This document shows, one piece after another, positions 36,318-46,038 of a stretch of DNA of 55,447 nucleotides (positions are counted from its first letter, which is position 1; each line of letters starts with the position of its first letter). The stretch is from Pseudoxanthomonas taiwanensis (lineage in GTDB: Bacteria > Pseudomonadota > Gammaproteobacteria > Xanthomonadales > Xanthomonadaceae). The notes beneath the pieces are model-generated. The model did not search any database and was not told the DNA's origin. It worked only from the letters and a program-made list of their open reading frames with translations. The stretch lies in NCBI RefSeq assembly GCF_010093135.1, contig NZ_PDWK01000001.1:57893-113339 (forward strand), given 5' to 3'. Both the position numbers and the translations under genes were made by a program.

Positions 36318-37208
36318 TCAGCCGGCCAGCGGCATCGCCTGCAGCTCGGCCAGTTCGCCGGTGGTGCCGTAGCGCCCCTTCCCGTCGCGGACCACTTCCG
36401 CCAGGGCGCAGCCGGTGTCGTGGGTGAAGAACAGGCGCACGCCGCGTGCCAGCTTGTCCTCGAGGAAGGCGCGCTTCTCGTCGATGAGCAGCTCGGCGTT
36501 GCGGTCGTAACCCATGGTGATGGGCAGGTGCACCCAGAACCGGCCCGGGATCAGGTCGGCGCAGAACACCACGCCGCCGTGCGGCTGGCCGTCCACCATC
36601 CTTGGGCCGACGATCTCGGCCATCATCAGGCCGGGGGTGTGGCCGTCGCTGTAGTGGAAGCGCACCGCCTCGCCCAGCGCCCGCGAGTACGGGCCGTCCA
36701 CGATCTCCAGGCGGCCGCTGGCCTCCAACAGGCCGGGCAGTTCCGGGATGAAGCTGGCACGGTCGCGCGGGTGCGGATGGCGCGCACGCTCCCAGTGGCG
36801 GGCGCCGACCAGGTAGGTCGCGTTGGGGAACAGCAGCTCGGGCGCCCTGCCCTCGGCCCACGGCGCCAGCAATCCGCCGGCATGGTCGAAGTGCAGGTGG
36901 CTGAGCACCACCACGTCGATGTCCTCGTGCTCGAAGCCGGCCGCGCGCAGCGAGTCCGCCAGCACGTGGCGGTCCTCCTGCACCCCGTAGCGTTCGCGCA
37001 GCTTCGGCTCGAAGAACGCGCCGATGCCGGTCTCGAACAGGACGGTCTTGCCGTTGAGCGGGCTGGCCAGCAGCGCGCGGCAGGCCAGGTCGATGCGGTT
37101 GTGCTCGTCGGGGCTGACCCACTTCTCCCAGAGGGCGCGGGGCGCGTTGCCGAACATCGCCCCGCCGTCGAGCTTCTGCGAGTTGCCGCGGATGGACCAG
37201 AGTTTCAT
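36318..37208 (-). CDS. MBL-fold metallohydrolase (lactonase/glyoxalase-II-like)
   Basis: 296 residues with no signal peptide. Zinc motif HLHFDHAGG (~104-112), a second-site His in DGHTPGLM (~200) and the FCADLIP metal Asp (~225). The layout resembles AHL-lactonase-type or glyoxalase-II-like cytosolic hydrolases; the substrate cannot be assigned. It follows ggt on the same strand with a 49-bp gap. Confidence 0.85.
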   Translation of the reverse strand: MKLWSIRGNSQKLDGGAMFGNAPRALWEKWVSPDEHNRIDLACRALLASPLNGKTVLFETGIGAFFEPKLRERYGVQEDRHVLADSLRAAGFEHEDIDVVVLSHLHFDHAGGLLAPWAEGRAPELLFPNATYLVGARHWERARHPHPRDRASFIPELPGLLEASGRLEIVDGPYSRALGEAVRFHYSDGHTPGLMMAEIVGPRMVDGQPHGGVVFCADLIPGRFWVHLPITMGYDRNAELLIDEKRAFLEDKLARGVRLFFTHDTGCALAEVVRDGKGRYGTTGELAELQAMPLAG

Positions 37209-37257
37209 GCGCGAATGCTAGCCGCGTGCCGGTTAAGAACCCGCAAGCCGGCCGCGC

Positions 37258-39018
37258 TCAGGGCGCGGCCGCCGCCTCCATCTGCCGCACCTGCGCGGAG
37301 CTTTCGCGGTAGCGCGGATCGCCGCCGGCCTGCAGGGTGCCGCTGCGCAGGTCCCACATCACGGTCTGCAGGTTGCCCCACACGTGGCTGGAGGCCCGGC
37401 CGCTGACGTTGTCCTCGGGCAGGTCCAGGGTGTGGCCCATGGCGCGCAGACGCTGCGCGGTGGCCGCGTCGAACGCGCCGCGCTCGGCCAGCACCACATC
37501 CGGCCACCACTGGTGGTGGAAGCGCGGCAGCGCCGCCACCTCCTGCGCGCCCAGGCCATCGTCGTAGCCCAGCACGCCCAGCAGCACCATGGTGATGATG
37601 CGGCTGCCGCCCGGGGTGCCCAGCACCGCGATGCGGTCCGGCGAGAGCATGAAGGTCGGGGTCATCGAGCTGAGCGGGCGCTTGCCCGGCTGCGGCGCGT
37701 TGGCCTCGTAACCCATCACGCCGAAGGCGTTGGGCTGGCCCGGCAGCAGGGCGAAGTCGTCCATCTCGTTGTTCAGCAGCACGCCGGTGCCCGGCGGCAC
37801 CAGGCCCGAGCCGAACAGCAGGTTCACCGTCTGGGTGACTGCGGCGCGGTTGCCCTCGGCGTCGATGATCGAGAAGTGGGTGGTCTCCTCGTCCTCCAGC
37901 GGCGTGGGCAGGCCCGACAGCGCGTCGCTGGGGGTGGCCTTCTCCGGGTGGATGGTCGCGCGCAGGCCGGCCGCGTAGTACGGGCTGGTCAGCACGTCCA
38001 CCGGCACGTGCACGAAGTCCGGGTCGCCCAGGTAGAAGGTGCGGTCGCGGTAGGCGCGGCGCATCGCCTCGATGGTCAGGTGCGCGCGCGCGGCCGGATC
38101 CAGCCCGCGCAGGTCCCAGGCGGAGAGGATGTTGAGCATCTGCGCCAGGGCCACGCCGCCCGAGGACGGCGGCGGCGCGGTGACGATCTCCCAGTCGCGG
38201 TAGCGGAAGCGCAGCGGCTCGCGCTCCTTGACCCGGTACGCGGCCAGGTCCTCGGCGGTCCACTGCCCGCCGGCGGCGCGCACGCCGGCCACCAGCTTCT
38301 TCGCCACCGGGCCGCGGTAGAAGCCGTCGAAGCCGCGCTCGGCGATCGCCTCCAGGGTCCGCGCCAGGTCGGGCTGGCGCAGGATCTGCCCCTCGCGCAT
38401 CGGCTTGCCGTCGATCAGGAAGGCCTGGCGGGTGCCGGGGTAGCGCTCCATGACCTCGCGTCGGGCCGCGTAGCCGCGCTCCAGGCGGCCGTAGACCGGG
38501 AAGCCGTCGCGCGCCAGGCGGATGGCCGGGGCCAGGCTCTCGGACAGCGGCAGGCGGCCGTAGCGCTCGGCCACGTGCACCAGTGCCGCCGGCAGGCCGG
38601 GGATGGCGGCCGCCCACGGGCCGTTCTGGGCGCGGTCGCTGTCCAGCTTGCCGTCGGCGCCGCGGTAGCGCTCGGAAGTCACCGCGGCCGGCGCGGTCTC
38701 GCGTGCGTCCACGAACACGTCGCGGCCGCTGGCCGCGTCGTGCAGCAGGAAGAAGCCGCCGCCGCCCAGGCCGGAGCTGATCGGCTCGACCACCGACAGC
38801 GCGGCCGAGACCGCCACGGCGGCGTCGAAGGCGTTGCCGCCCTTGGCCAGGACCTCGAAGCCGGCCTCGGTGGCGGCCGGATGGGCGCTGGCGATGGCCG
38901 CACCCGGCGGATGCGCGGTGGCGCCGGCCTGCCCGCGCGCGGGCGCTTCGGCGTGGACGGGGAGCGCGGCCGGCACCAGCAGGGCCAGTGCCAGCAGGAC
39001 GCGATGGACAAGGGTCAT
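37258..39018 (-). CDS. ggt: Gamma-glutamyltransferase
   Basis: 586 residues with a signal peptide (ALPVHA), so it is periplasmic. The autoprocessing nucleophile Thr lies in DEETTHFSI (~380), cutting the proenzyme into large and small subunits, and the small-subunit motifs GSGLVPPGTGVLLNNEMDDF and TPGGSRI are intact. It cleaves glutathione and other gamma-glutamyl compounds. The start overlaps the stop of the ferredoxin gene (ATGA). Confidence 0.93.
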   Translation of the reverse strand: MTLVHRVLLALALLVPAALPVHAEAPARGQAGATAHPPGAAIASAHPAATEAGFEVLAKGGNAFDAAVAVSAALSVVEPISSGLGGGGFFLLHDAASGRDVFVDARETAPAAVTSERYRGADGKLDSDRAQNGPWAAAIPGLPAALVHVAERYGRLPLSESLAPAIRLARDGFPVYGRLERGYAARREVMERYPGTRQAFLIDGKPMREGQILRQPDLARTLEAIAERGFDGFYRGPVAKKLVAGVRAAGGQWTAEDLAAYRVKEREPLRFRYRDWEIVTAPPPSSGGVALAQMLNILSAWDLRGLDPAARAHLTIEAMRRAYRDRTFYLGDPDFVHVPVDVLTSPYYAAGLRATIHPEKATPSDALSGLPTPLEDEETTHFSIIDAEGNRAAVTQTVNLLFGSGLVPPGTGVLLNNEMDDFALLPGQPNAFGVMGYEANAPQPGKRPLSSMTPTFMLSPDRIAVLGTPGGSRIITMVLLGVLGYDDGLGAQEVAALPRFHHQWWPDVVLAERGAFDAATAQRLRAMGHTLDLPEDNVSGRASSHVWGNLQTVMWDLRSGTLQAGGDPRYRESSAQVRQMEAAAAP

Positions 39019-39296
39019 GGAGCGGCCTGGTGCGGATAGAGCTCAGAGTGCTCCCGCTGCAGTCGGCGAAGCTTCTCCAGCAGCGCCTCCCTGCTCTCGG
39101 GATGCTCGGGGTCCGGATCGATGCATTCCACCGGGCAGACGGCCACGCACTGCGGCTCGTCGAAGTGGCCGACGCATTCGGTGCAGCGCGCCGGATCGAT
39201 CACGTAGATGGTCTCGCCCATCGAGATGGCCTGGTTCGGACAGGCCGGCTCGCAGACGTCGCAGTTGACGCAGGTCTCGTTGATGCGCAGCGACAC
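39015..39296 (-). CDS. yfhL: YfhL-type 2[4Fe-4S] ferredoxin
   Basis: 93 residues from the GTG at 39296, the start that gives the family N-terminus (SLRINETC). In-frame GTGs at 39311 and 39320 are alternatives without better ribosome sites. Two clusters: CVNCDVCEPACP and CTEC-x8-C-x3-C with the long second spacer (VGHFDEPQ) of the YfhL/Allochromatium-type ferredoxins. YfhL supplies electrons for tRNA hydroxylation (TrhP route) in E. coli; the role here is inferred. Downstream of coaD in the conserved order. Confidence 0.9.
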   Translation of the reverse strand: MSLRINETCVNCDVCEPACPNQAISMGETIYVIDPARCTECVGHFDEPQCVAVCPVECIDPDPEHPESREALLEKLRRLQREHSELYPHQAAP

Positions 39297-39347
39297 GACG
39301 GGCGTCCGCACCGGCGGCACCCGCGGGCGCCACCGGTGCGATTCTCC

Positions 39348-39851
39348 TTACTTGGCTTCGATGAACACGTACTCGGCGCCGGTTGGGGCGATCGCCGCCT
39401 CGACGCGCGGGTTGTCGGCCGCGTCGCCGATGAACAGGATGCGCACGCCCTTCATGGTGTCGGCCGGCACGTCCTTGAACGCCACCTCGATCAGGTCGGC
39501 CATGCGCGCGGACGCCGGCGAGCCGAAGGCCAGCAGGTTGCCCTTCTGGATGCCGCGGGCCATGGCGGTGGTGGCCGCCTCGACCTGGCGCTGGTACTTG
39601 GCCTCGAACTCCGGGTCCGACTCCGGCGGCAGGTAGTACAGGAACGGGTTGTTGGTGATGGTGCCCATGTTCTCCTGCACCACCTGCGGCAGGTAGGCCT
39701 TCCACGCGGCGTCGTCGTCGCGCGGCGGAGCGGTCAGCACCTTGGCCTCGGCGGCCTCGTTGGCCACCTGCGCCTCGTCCTTATTGCAGCCGGACAGCGC
39801 CAGGGTCGAGGCCAGGCAGACGGCCAGCAGCACGCGGGTATTGCGGTTCAT
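39348..39851 (-). CDS. Hypothetical lipoprotein between coaD and the ferredoxin
   Basis: 167 residues. Lipoprotein signal with lipobox LSGC (Cys ~22). The mature part is alpha/beta with KAYLPQVVQENMGTITNNPFLYYLPP and ends in VFIEAK; it has no catalytic motif I recognise. It is 34 bp downstream of coaD and its coding pattern is normal. A Xanthomonadaceae-restricted envelope protein is the best description. Confidence 0.75.
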   Translation of the reverse strand: MNRNTRVLLAVCLASTLALSGCNKDEAQVANEAAEAKVLTAPPRDDDAAWKAYLPQVVQENMGTITNNPFLYYLPPESDPEFEAKYQRQVEAATTAMARGIQKGNLLAFGSPASARMADLIEVAFKDVPADTMKGVRILFIGDAADNPRVEAAIAPTGAEYVFIEAK

Positions 39852-39885
39852 GGGAAACCTCCCTTGGGGTACTTGGATTGAGAGA

Positions 39886-40395
<510 letters not shown>

Positions 40396-40399
40396 TCAC

Positions 40400-41032
40400 T
40401 CAGGGGGCTGGGTGGGCGCCGGCGAGTGTATCAGCGCGCGTGTTCCCGGGGCCACGGTACAGTGCAGCACGCGCCTGCGCGGTGCGCAGCTCGCGGTGCG
40501 GCAGCCAGCCCGGAGGCGGCGCGGGCGCCGCCCCCGGCGGCGACTCCACGTACAGCCAGCCGCCCGGCGCCAGCCACGGCGCCAGCGCGCGCAGCGCCGG
40601 CTCCCACAGTGCGGCGGCGAACGGGGGATCGAGGAACACGATGTCGAACGGCTCCGGCGTGGCCGCAGCCAGCCAGCGCAGCGCGTCCTCGCGCACCACC
40701 CGCACCCGGTCGTGCGCGCGCAACCGCTCCACGTGGCCGGCCAGGGCGGCGGCCAGGGCCGGATCGCGTTCCACCAGGGTGGCGTGCGCGGCCCCGCGCG
40801 AGACCGCCTCCAGCCCCAGCGCGCCGGTGCCGGCGAACAGGTCCAGCACGCGCGCGCCCGGCAGCGCCGGCATCAGCCAGTTGAACAGGGTCTCGCGCAC
40901 GCGGTCGGAGGTCGGACGCAGGCCGGGGGCATCGGCCACCGGCAGGCGGGTGCCGCGCCAGCGGCCGCCGATGATGCGCACCACGCCGGGCTGGCGCGGG
41001 GCGGCGCCACGGGCCGGGGGACGGCGGCTCAT
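40400..41032 (-). CDS. rsmD: 16S rRNA (guanine-966-N2)-methyltransferase RsmD
   Basis: 210 residues from the ATG at 41032. VRIIGGRWRGTRLPV, LRPTSDRVRETLFNWL, the SAM loop VLDLFAGTGALGLE (~63-76) and the catalytic FLDPPF (~130) are present. Upstream of coaD and divergent from ftsY with an 84-bp gap, the conserved neighbourhood. The last ~20 residues are less conserved. Confidence 0.93.
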   Translation of the reverse strand: MSRRPPARGAAPRQPGVVRIIGGRWRGTRLPVADAPGLRPTSDRVRETLFNWLMPALPGARVLDLFAGTGALGLEAVSRGAAHATLVERDPALAAALAGHVERLRAHDRVRVVREDALRWLAAATPEPFDIVFLDPPFAAALWEPALRALAPWLAPGGWLYVESPPGAAPAPPPGWLPHRELRTAQARAALYRGPGNTRADTLAGAHPAP

Positions 41033-41116
41033 CGGCCGCTCCGCGAAGGGATCGCCGCAGGGGGCATACACGTCGGCTTTGCTAGCATGTGCGGCATTTT
41101 CCGACATTCCCGCGCA

Positions 41117-42334
41117 ATGATCAGTTTCTTCCGCCGCAAGAAGCCCGAAACTCCGCCCGCGCCGCCGTCCTCCGGCAGCCGCTTCAGCGCGGAGGAGCTG
41201 GCCGCCGCGTTCCCGCAGGCGCCCGCCGGCGAGGCGCCGGCCGGGGCAGCGGCGGAGCCGACGGCGGCCGATGCGGCCGCGCCGCAGCCGGCGCCGGAAA
41301 CCGCCGCGCAGGCGCCCGAGACCGGCGCCACGCCCACGCCCACGCCCACGCCCGCCGGACCGGCCGAGGCCGAGCCAGCCGCCGAGCCGCCGGCCGCGCC
41401 GGCCGCGCCGGCCGGCAGGCGCGGCTGGCTCGAGCGCCTGCGCCGCACCAGCGCCGCGCTGGGCCTGGGCGGCCTGTTCTCGCGCAACCCGAAGCTGGAC
41501 GAGGCGCTGCTGGAGGAGATCGAGACCGCCCTGCTGACCGCCGACGTCGGCGTGCCGGCCACCACCGCCCTGGTGGAGTCGCTGCGCAAGCGCATGAAGG
41601 CACGCGAGTTCGCCGACGCCCGCGCCATGCTCGCCGCCCTGCGCGCCGACCTGGTGGAGATGCTGCGCCCGGTGTCGCGGCCACTGCGCATCGACCCCGC
41701 GGCCAGGCCGTTCGTGCTGCTGACCGTGGGCGTCAACGGCGTGGGCAAGACCACGACCATCGGCAAGCTGGCCCGCCGCTTCCGCGAGGAGGGCCACAGC
41801 CTGATGCTGGCCGCCGGCGACACCTTCCGCGCCGCCGCGGTGGCGCAGCTGCAGGCTTGGGGCGAACGCAACGGGGTGACCGTGATCGCCCAGGGCCAGA
41901 ACGCCGATCCGGCTTCGGTGGCCTACGACGCCCTGCAGGCGGCCAGGGCCCGCGGCATCCAGGTGCTGATCGCCGACACGGCCGGCCGCCTGCACACCCA
42001 GGTCGGCCTGATGAACGAGCTGGGCAAGATCAAGCGCGTGCTGCAGAAGCTGGACCCGGCCGCGCCGCACGAGGTGCTGATGGTGATCGACGGCACGACC
42101 GGCCAGAACGCGCTCAGCCAGCTGCGCCAGTTCCACGCCGCGGTGGGCGTGACTGGACTGGTGGTGACCAAGCTGGACGGCACCGCCAAGGGCGGCGTGG
42201 TGTTCGCCCTGGCGCGCGAGTTCGGCATCCCGATCCGTTTCGCCGGCATCGGCGAGCGCCCGGAGGACCTGCGCGTGTTCGACCCGGAAGCCTTCGTGGA
42301 CGCCCTGCTGCCGGAAACCCTGGGCAACGCCTGA
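41117..42334 (+). CDS. ftsY: Signal recognition particle receptor FtsY
   Basis: 405 residues from the ATG at 41117. A Pro/Ala/Glu-rich A-domain (~10-95) contains four tandem ACGCCC hexanucleotides encoding a Thr-Pro run. The N domain (~105-190) and G domain follow with [15 protein letters not shown] (~205), DTAGR (~288), [10 protein letters not shown] (~353) and the closing GIGERPEDL. It docks SRP-ribosome complexes at the membrane. The stop overlaps the mutY start (TGATG). Confidence 0.95.
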   Translation: MISFFRRKKPETPPAPPSSGSRFSAEELAAAFPQAPAGEAPAGAAAEPTAADAAAPQPAPETAAQAPETGATPTPTPTPAGPAEAEPAAEPPAAPAAPAGRRGWLERLRRTSAALGLGGLFSRNPKLDEALLEEIETALLTADVGVPATTALVESLRKRMKAREFADARAMLAALRADLVEMLRPVSRPLRIDPAARPFVLLTVGVNGVGKTTTIGKLARRFREEGHSLMLAAGDTFRAAAVAQLQAWGERNGVTVIAQGQNADPASVAYDALQAARARGIQVLIADTAGRLHTQVGLMNELGKIKRVLQKLDPAAPHEVLMVIDGTTGQNALSQLRQFHAAVGVTGLVVTKLDGTAKGGVVFALAREFGIPIRFAGIGERPEDLRVFDPEAFVDALLPETLGNA

Positions 42335-43419
42335 TGCCGCGCGCGCGCCGCACCGCCCCCGCCGCGGTGCCACCGGCCGCGGCCGGCGACGACGGCTTTG
42401 CCGCGCGCCTGCTGGCCTGGTTCGACCGCCACGGCCGCCACGACCTGCCCTGGCAGCATCCGCGCACGCCCTACCGGGTGTGGCTGTCGGAGGTGATGCT
42501 GCAGCAGACCCAGGTGGCCACGGTCATCCCCTACTTCGAGCGCTTCGTGCGCGCTTTCCCCGACCTGCCGGCGCTGGCCGCGGCGCCGGCCGACGCGGTG
42601 ATGGCGCACTGGGCCGGGCTGGGCTACTACTCGCGCGCCCGCAACCTGCACGCGGCGGCCAGGCTGTGCGTGGAGCGCCACGGCGGCGAGCTGCCGCGCG
42701 ACCTGGAGGCACTGACCGCGCTGCCGGGCATCGGCCGCAGCACCGCCGGCGCGATCCTGGCCCAGGCCTGGGGCGACCGCTTCCCGATCCTGGACGGCAA
42801 CGTCAAGCGTGTGCTGGCCCGCTACCACGGCGTCGAGGGCTGGCCCGGCCTGCCGGCGGTGGAGAAGCGCCTGTGGGCGTTGGCCGAATCGCACCTGCCG
42901 CACGCACGCCTGGCCGACTACACCCAGGCGCAGATGGATTTCGGCGCCACCCTGTGCACGCGCGCGCAGCCGGCCTGCGTGCTGTGCCCGCTCAACGACG
43001 CCTGCGTGGCCCTGGGCGCGGGCCGCACCGGGGAACTGCCCGCACCGCGCCCGGCCAGGGTGTTGCCCGAGCGCAGCGCGGTGGTGCTGCTGGCCGAGGA
43101 TGCGGAGGGCCGCCTGCTGCTGCAGCGGCGCCCGCCCACCGGCGTGTGGGCCACGCTGTGGTCGCTGCCGGAGGCCGAGGACGAGGCCGCCGCGCGCGCC
43201 TGGTTCAGGCGCCACCTGCAGGGCCGCTGGGCGCCCGAGCCGCTGCCCGAGCTGCCGCACGCCTTCAGCCACTACCGCCTGCGCCTGCGCCCGCTGCGCC
43301 TGCGCCGGGTCGCGCCGCGGCCGGCGGCGGGCGACAATCCCGACCTGCGCTGGGTGGCACGCGCGGAACTGCACGCCCTCGCCCTGCCCGCCCCGATCCG
43401 CAAGCTCACCGGACCCTGA
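42334..43419 (+). CDS. mutY: A/G-specific adenine glycosylase MutY
   Basis: 361 residues from the ATG that overlaps the ftsY stop by one base. Catalytic Glu region [13 protein letters not shown] (~50), helix-hairpin-helix [12 protein letters not shown] (~130), catalytic Asp in [14 protein letters not shown] (~152) and the [4Fe-4S] site C-x6-C-x2-C-x5-C (~205-221), then a C-terminal NUDIX-like 8-oxoG recognition domain. Removes adenine opposite 8-oxoguanine. It sits upstream of yggX, as in many gammaproteobacteria. Confidence 0.95.
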   Translation: MPRARRTAPAAVPPAAAGDDGFAARLLAWFDRHGRHDLPWQHPRTPYRVWLSEVMLQQTQVATVIPYFERFVRAFPDLPALAAAPADAVMAHWAGLGYYSRARNLHAAARLCVERHGGELPRDLEALTALPGIGRSTAGAILAQAWGDRFPILDGNVKRVLARYHGVEGWPGLPAVEKRLWALAESHLPHARLADYTQAQMDFGATLCTRAQPACVLCPLNDACVALGAGRTGELPAPRPARVLPERSAVVLLAEDAEGRLLLQRRPPTGVWATLWSLPEAEDEAAARAWFRRHLQGRWAPEPLPELPHAFSHYRLRLRPLRLRRVAPRPAAGDNPDLRWVARAELHALALPAPIRKLTGP

Positions 43420-43421
43420 AG

Positions 43422-43697
43422 ATGCCCCGCACCGTCTACTGCCAGTACGAAAAGCGCGAAACCGAAGGCCTGGACTTCGTCCCCTGGCCGGGCGAACTGG
43501 GCCGGCGCATCCACGCCCACATCGGCAAGAACGCCTGGAACGCCTGGCTGGCGCACCAGACCATGCTGATCAACGAGAACCGCCTGTCCCCGCGCGACCC
43601 GAAGCACCGCGCCTTCCTCGAGGCGGAGATGGAGAAGTTCCTGTTCGGCGGCGGTGCGGAGAAGCCGGCCGGCTACGTGCCACCGACCGCGGACTGA
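43422..43697 (+). CDS. yggX: Fe(2+)-trafficking protein YggX
   Basis: 91 residues from the ATG two bases after the mutY stop. The whole-protein signature is present: [16 protein letters not shown] with the conserved Cys, [24 protein letters not shown] and KFLFGG. It protects Fe-S enzymes from oxidative damage and aids iron traffic, consistent with pairing to the Fe-S enzyme MutY. Confidence 0.94.
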   Translation: MPRTVYCQYEKRETEGLDFVPWPGELGRRIHAHIGKNAWNAWLAHQTMLINENRLSPRDPKHRAFLEAEMEKFLFGGGAEKPAGYVPPTAD

Positions 43698-43745
43698 CTG
43701 CGCGTCCCGCGCCGGCACGCGCCCGGGCGCCCTGCCGCGCCGGCC

Positions 43746-44204
43746 CTACGGCGTGGCTTCCGCCTCGCGCTGCTTCACCGCGGCCTCGCGCAGTTCCTGC
43801 TGGGCCTGGCGCAGGCCGGCCACATCCACCCGGCGGATGCTCTGGATGCGGCAGGGAATCCGCCCCACCTCGCTCACCCCCGGCCCCAGCGGGATCACCT
43901 CGTCGAAGCGCGCCTGCACCTGGCTGCCGGTGCTGGTGAGGGTCATGCCCGGGGCGTGGTCCAGGTCCTGGCAGCGCCCGGCCAGCTCCAGCAGCCAGGC
44001 CTCGCACGGCCGCGTCCACACCACCAGCGCCTCCTCGCCCAGCGGGGTCCAGCCGCTCGGGCGGCCGAACAGGGTGAAGCTGCGCACCTCCTCGCCGGCG
44101 TGCGAGCGGTACAGCGCCAGGCGCTCGGCATCGCTCATCCGCGGCATGCCGGCGCAACCGCCGAGCACGGCCGCCAGCGCAAGCATGGTCAGGCTCTTCC
44201 TCAT
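43746..44204 (-). CDS. DUF6491-type lipoprotein
   Basis: 152 residues from the ATG at 44204. Lipobox LGGC (Cys ~16), then a compact beta-rich domain with SFTLFGRPSGWTPLGEEALVVW, two Cys (EAWLLELAGRCQD, IPCRIQSI) and a C-terminal charged helix. This matches the small DUF6491 lipoproteins found in Xanthomonadaceae; function unknown. The frame extends to 44264, but that part lacks a signal. Confidence 0.75.
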   Translation of the reverse strand: MRKSLTMLALAAVLGGCAGMPRMSDAERLALYRSHAGEEVRSFTLFGRPSGWTPLGEEALVVWTRPCEAWLLELAGRCQDLDHAPGMTLTSTGSQVQARFDEVIPLGPGVSEVGRIPCRIQSIRRVDVAGLRQAQQELREAAVKQREAEATP

Positions 44205-44299
44205 CGCGAATGCTCCCGTACGGACGACTGCGGCGATCATCCCGCGCCACCCCTCGCCCGCCAACGTGCCCGGCGAAGGATGTTCAGCGTGGATGAGGC

Positions 44300-44328
44300 T
44301 TGTCGGGACGTTCCGTCCCCGCTATCAT
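44300..44328 (+). promoter_or_regulatory. Sigma-70 promoter of tRNA-Phe
   Basis: TTGTCG (44300-44305), a 17-base spacer, then TATCAT (44323-44328), followed by a GC-rich discriminator as at stringently controlled genes. Transcription would start near 44335, about 30 nt before the mature tRNA. Confidence 0.65.
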
Positions 44329-44365
44329 GCCGCTCCTCGTCGCGGCACCGCCGCCACGGAACACC

Positions 44366-44441
44366 GGCCGGGTAGCTCAGTTGGTAGAGCAGGGGACTGA
44401 AAATCCCCGTGTCGGGGGTTCGATTCCCTCCCCGGCCACCA
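44366..44441 (+). tRNA. tRNA-Phe (GAA), CCA encoded
   Basis: 76 nt. The acceptor GGCCGGG pairs with CCCGGCC; the D-arm is GCTCAGTTGGTAGAGC; the anticodon stem GGGGA/TCCCC encloses CTGAAAA with anticodon GAA; the T-loop is TTCGATT. The 3' CCA is encoded. The promoter is upstream and the terminator downstream, so it is a single-gene transcript. Confidence 0.97.
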
Positions 44442-44451
44442 TCGGATTCGA

Positions 44452-44481
44452 AAAAGGGCCTGCTGCGAAGCAGGCCCTTTT
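44452..44481 (+). terminator. Rho-independent terminator of tRNA-Phe
   Basis: A 12-bp stem (44452-44463 with 44470-44481, loop TGCGAA) ends in four T with a matching A-run on the left, so it could act on both strands. The stretch from here to 44637 holds no gene that I can see. Confidence 0.85.
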
Positions 44482-44637
44482 CCGTTGCAGCGGTGCCGTG
44501 CAACGGCGCCCGCCTGCGTGGCATCCGGCCCATCTGGGCGGAATTTTCCTACACCTCACTGCGCCACCAGCCGATGGTGGCACCAGGCGCGACGTGCATG
44601 ATGGCGGCCACCCGAAGCCCCGCCCACACGCAAGGCC

Positions 44638-44841
44638 ATGGAACATCGAGTGCTGACTGTCGCCAAGGACCACCGAGGCTGCACCGTGTTCGACAACGGG
44701 CGCGCCCTGGCGGTGTATCCGGACGAGGAATCGGCGCTGGACCTGGCGCTGCTGCTGGCCGACGCCACCCGCCTGCGCAACCACCCCGTGCTGGTGCAGG
44801 TCTCCCGCTACGGCCAGCCGCCCCGCCGCCTGTCCTGCTGA
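44638..44841 (+). CDS. Small hypothetical protein
   Basis: 67 residues from an ATG. A beta-strand start (HRVLTVAKDHRGCTVFDNGRALAVYPD) is followed by an amphipathic helix (EESALDLALLLADATRLRN) and a further strand, suggesting a compact DUF2188-like fold. The codon bias is typical. No signal peptide. No neighbour suggests a role; it precedes the lipocalin gene by 77 bp. Confidence 0.6.
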   Translation: MEHRVLTVAKDHRGCTVFDNGRALAVYPDEESALDLALLLADATRLRNHPVLVQVSRYGQPPRRLSC

Positions 44842-44918
44842 CCCGCGCGCCCCGCGTGGACGCGGGGGCCACCATCCTGGATGCTAGGATCGGCCGCAGG
44901 TCGCCCGGAGGAGGCTCC

Positions 44919-45473
44919 ATGCGTGCGCTGATCCCGCTGCTGCTGTGCCTGGCGCTGTTCCCCGCCCCCGCCCGGGCCGCCGGCCCGGTCGCCTCGGTGC
45001 CCGAGCTGGACCTGTCGCGCTATGCCGGCCTCTGGTACGAGATCGCGCACCTGCCGCTGTCCTTCCAGCGGCGCTGTGCCGGCGACATCACCGCCCAGTA
45101 CGCGCTGCGCAGCGACGGCACCATCAGCGTCCACAACGCCTGCCGCACCCACGACGGCAACCGTATCGAGGTCGACGGCGTGGCCCGCCCGGTGCCCGGC
45201 CACCCGGGCCGGCTGCGCGTGCGCTTCGCCCCGGACTGGCTGGCGTGGGTTCCGTTCGTGTGGGCCGACTACTGGGTGATCGCCCTGGACCCGGACTACC
45301 AGTGGGCGGTGGTGGGCGACCCGGACCGCGACTACCTTTGGATCCTCTCGCGCGAACCGGCGATGGACCGCACCCTGTTCGAGCAGCTGCGCGGCCGCGC
45401 CGAAGCCATGGGCTACGACCTTGCGCCGCTGGTGCTCGCCGCCCCGCTGCGCGAGCCGCTGCCCGAGCCGTAG
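44919..45473 (+). CDS. Lipocalin family protein (Blc-like)
   Basis: 184 residues from the ATG at 44919, with GGAGGAGG five bases upstream and an extended -10 (TGCTAGGAT, 44882-44890). Signal peptide ending ARA; no lipobox, so it is soluble in the periplasm. Bacterial lipocalin motifs: YAGLWYEIAHLPLSFQRRC (~26-44), YWVIALDPDYQWAVVGDP and LWILSREP. It probably carries lipids or lysophospholipids as outer-membrane Blc does. The C-terminus is proline-rich. Confidence 0.88.
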   Translation: MRALIPLLLCLALFPAPARAAGPVASVPELDLSRYAGLWYEIAHLPLSFQRRCAGDITAQYALRSDGTISVHNACRTHDGNRIEVDGVARPVPGHPGRLRVRFAPDWLAWVPFVWADYWVIALDPDYQWAVVGDPDRDYLWILSREPAMDRTLFEQLRGRAEAMGYDLAPLVLAAPLREPLPEP

Positions 45474-45506
45474 TATCCTGCCGCCCTCGCGGTTCTCGGA
45501 GGCGGC

Positions 45507-45992
45507 ATGAAGCGGATCCTGCACATCCTCGCCACCCTGGCCCTGCTGGCGGCGGCGGCCCTGGGCGCCGGCTGCGCCGGCGGCGCCAAGCGCGTCTCGC
45601 CGCCGGCGGCCATGGTCCAGCAGCTGCAGGTCCAGGCCGACGGCAGCTGGACCGTGGACGTGCGCCTGCACAACTACAGCAGCGTGTCCATGCGCTTCGA
45701 CCACGTCCGCCTGGAGCTGAGCGTGGACGAGCACCCGGCCGGCACCCTGGAGGCCTCGCCCGCCCTGTCCATCGGCCCGACCGCGGCCGACGTGGTCCAG
45801 GTGACCCTGCGCCCGCAGCCGATGGCGCGGCTGGCGGTGGCCGACGCGCTGGCCTCCCGGCGCGCCCTCTCCTACCGGCTGGAGGGCACGGTCCGGGCCA
45901 CGCCCGACGAGGCCGGCAAGGCCCGGGAATTCAAGGGGGACGGCCAGAGCGCGCTCAACCCCGCCCCGGGGCTGGAAGGCGTGCTGCGCTGA
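45507..45992 (+). CDS. LEA type 2-like lipoprotein
   Basis: 161 residues with a lipobox signal (LGAGC, Cys ~23). The mature part is a beta-sandwich with HNYSSVSMRFDHVRLELSVD and a later strand pair, matching the LEA_2/WHy domain seen in bacterial desiccation-related lipoproteins. It is 33 bp after the lipocalin gene and may share its transcript. Function in envelope stress is inference. Confidence 0.65.
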   Translation: MKRILHILATLALLAAAALGAGCAGGAKRVSPPAAMVQQLQVQADGSWTVDVRLHNYSSVSMRFDHVRLELSVDEHPAGTLEASPALSIGPTAADVVQVTLRPQPMARLAVADALASRRALSYRLEGTVRATPDEAGKAREFKGDGQSALNPAPGLEGVLR

Positions 45993-45998
45993 ACGCGG

Positions 45999-46027
45999 TA
46001 CACAAACCGTCTCCGATCGGGTATAAG
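45999..46027 (+). promoter_or_regulatory. Sigma-70-like promoter of the HNH gene
   Basis: TACACA (45999-46004), a 17-base spacer and TATAAG (46022-46027). The predicted transcription start near 46034 is only about 5 bases before the ATG at 46039. Confidence 0.5.
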
Positions 46028-46038
46028 CTCGATTCCCG

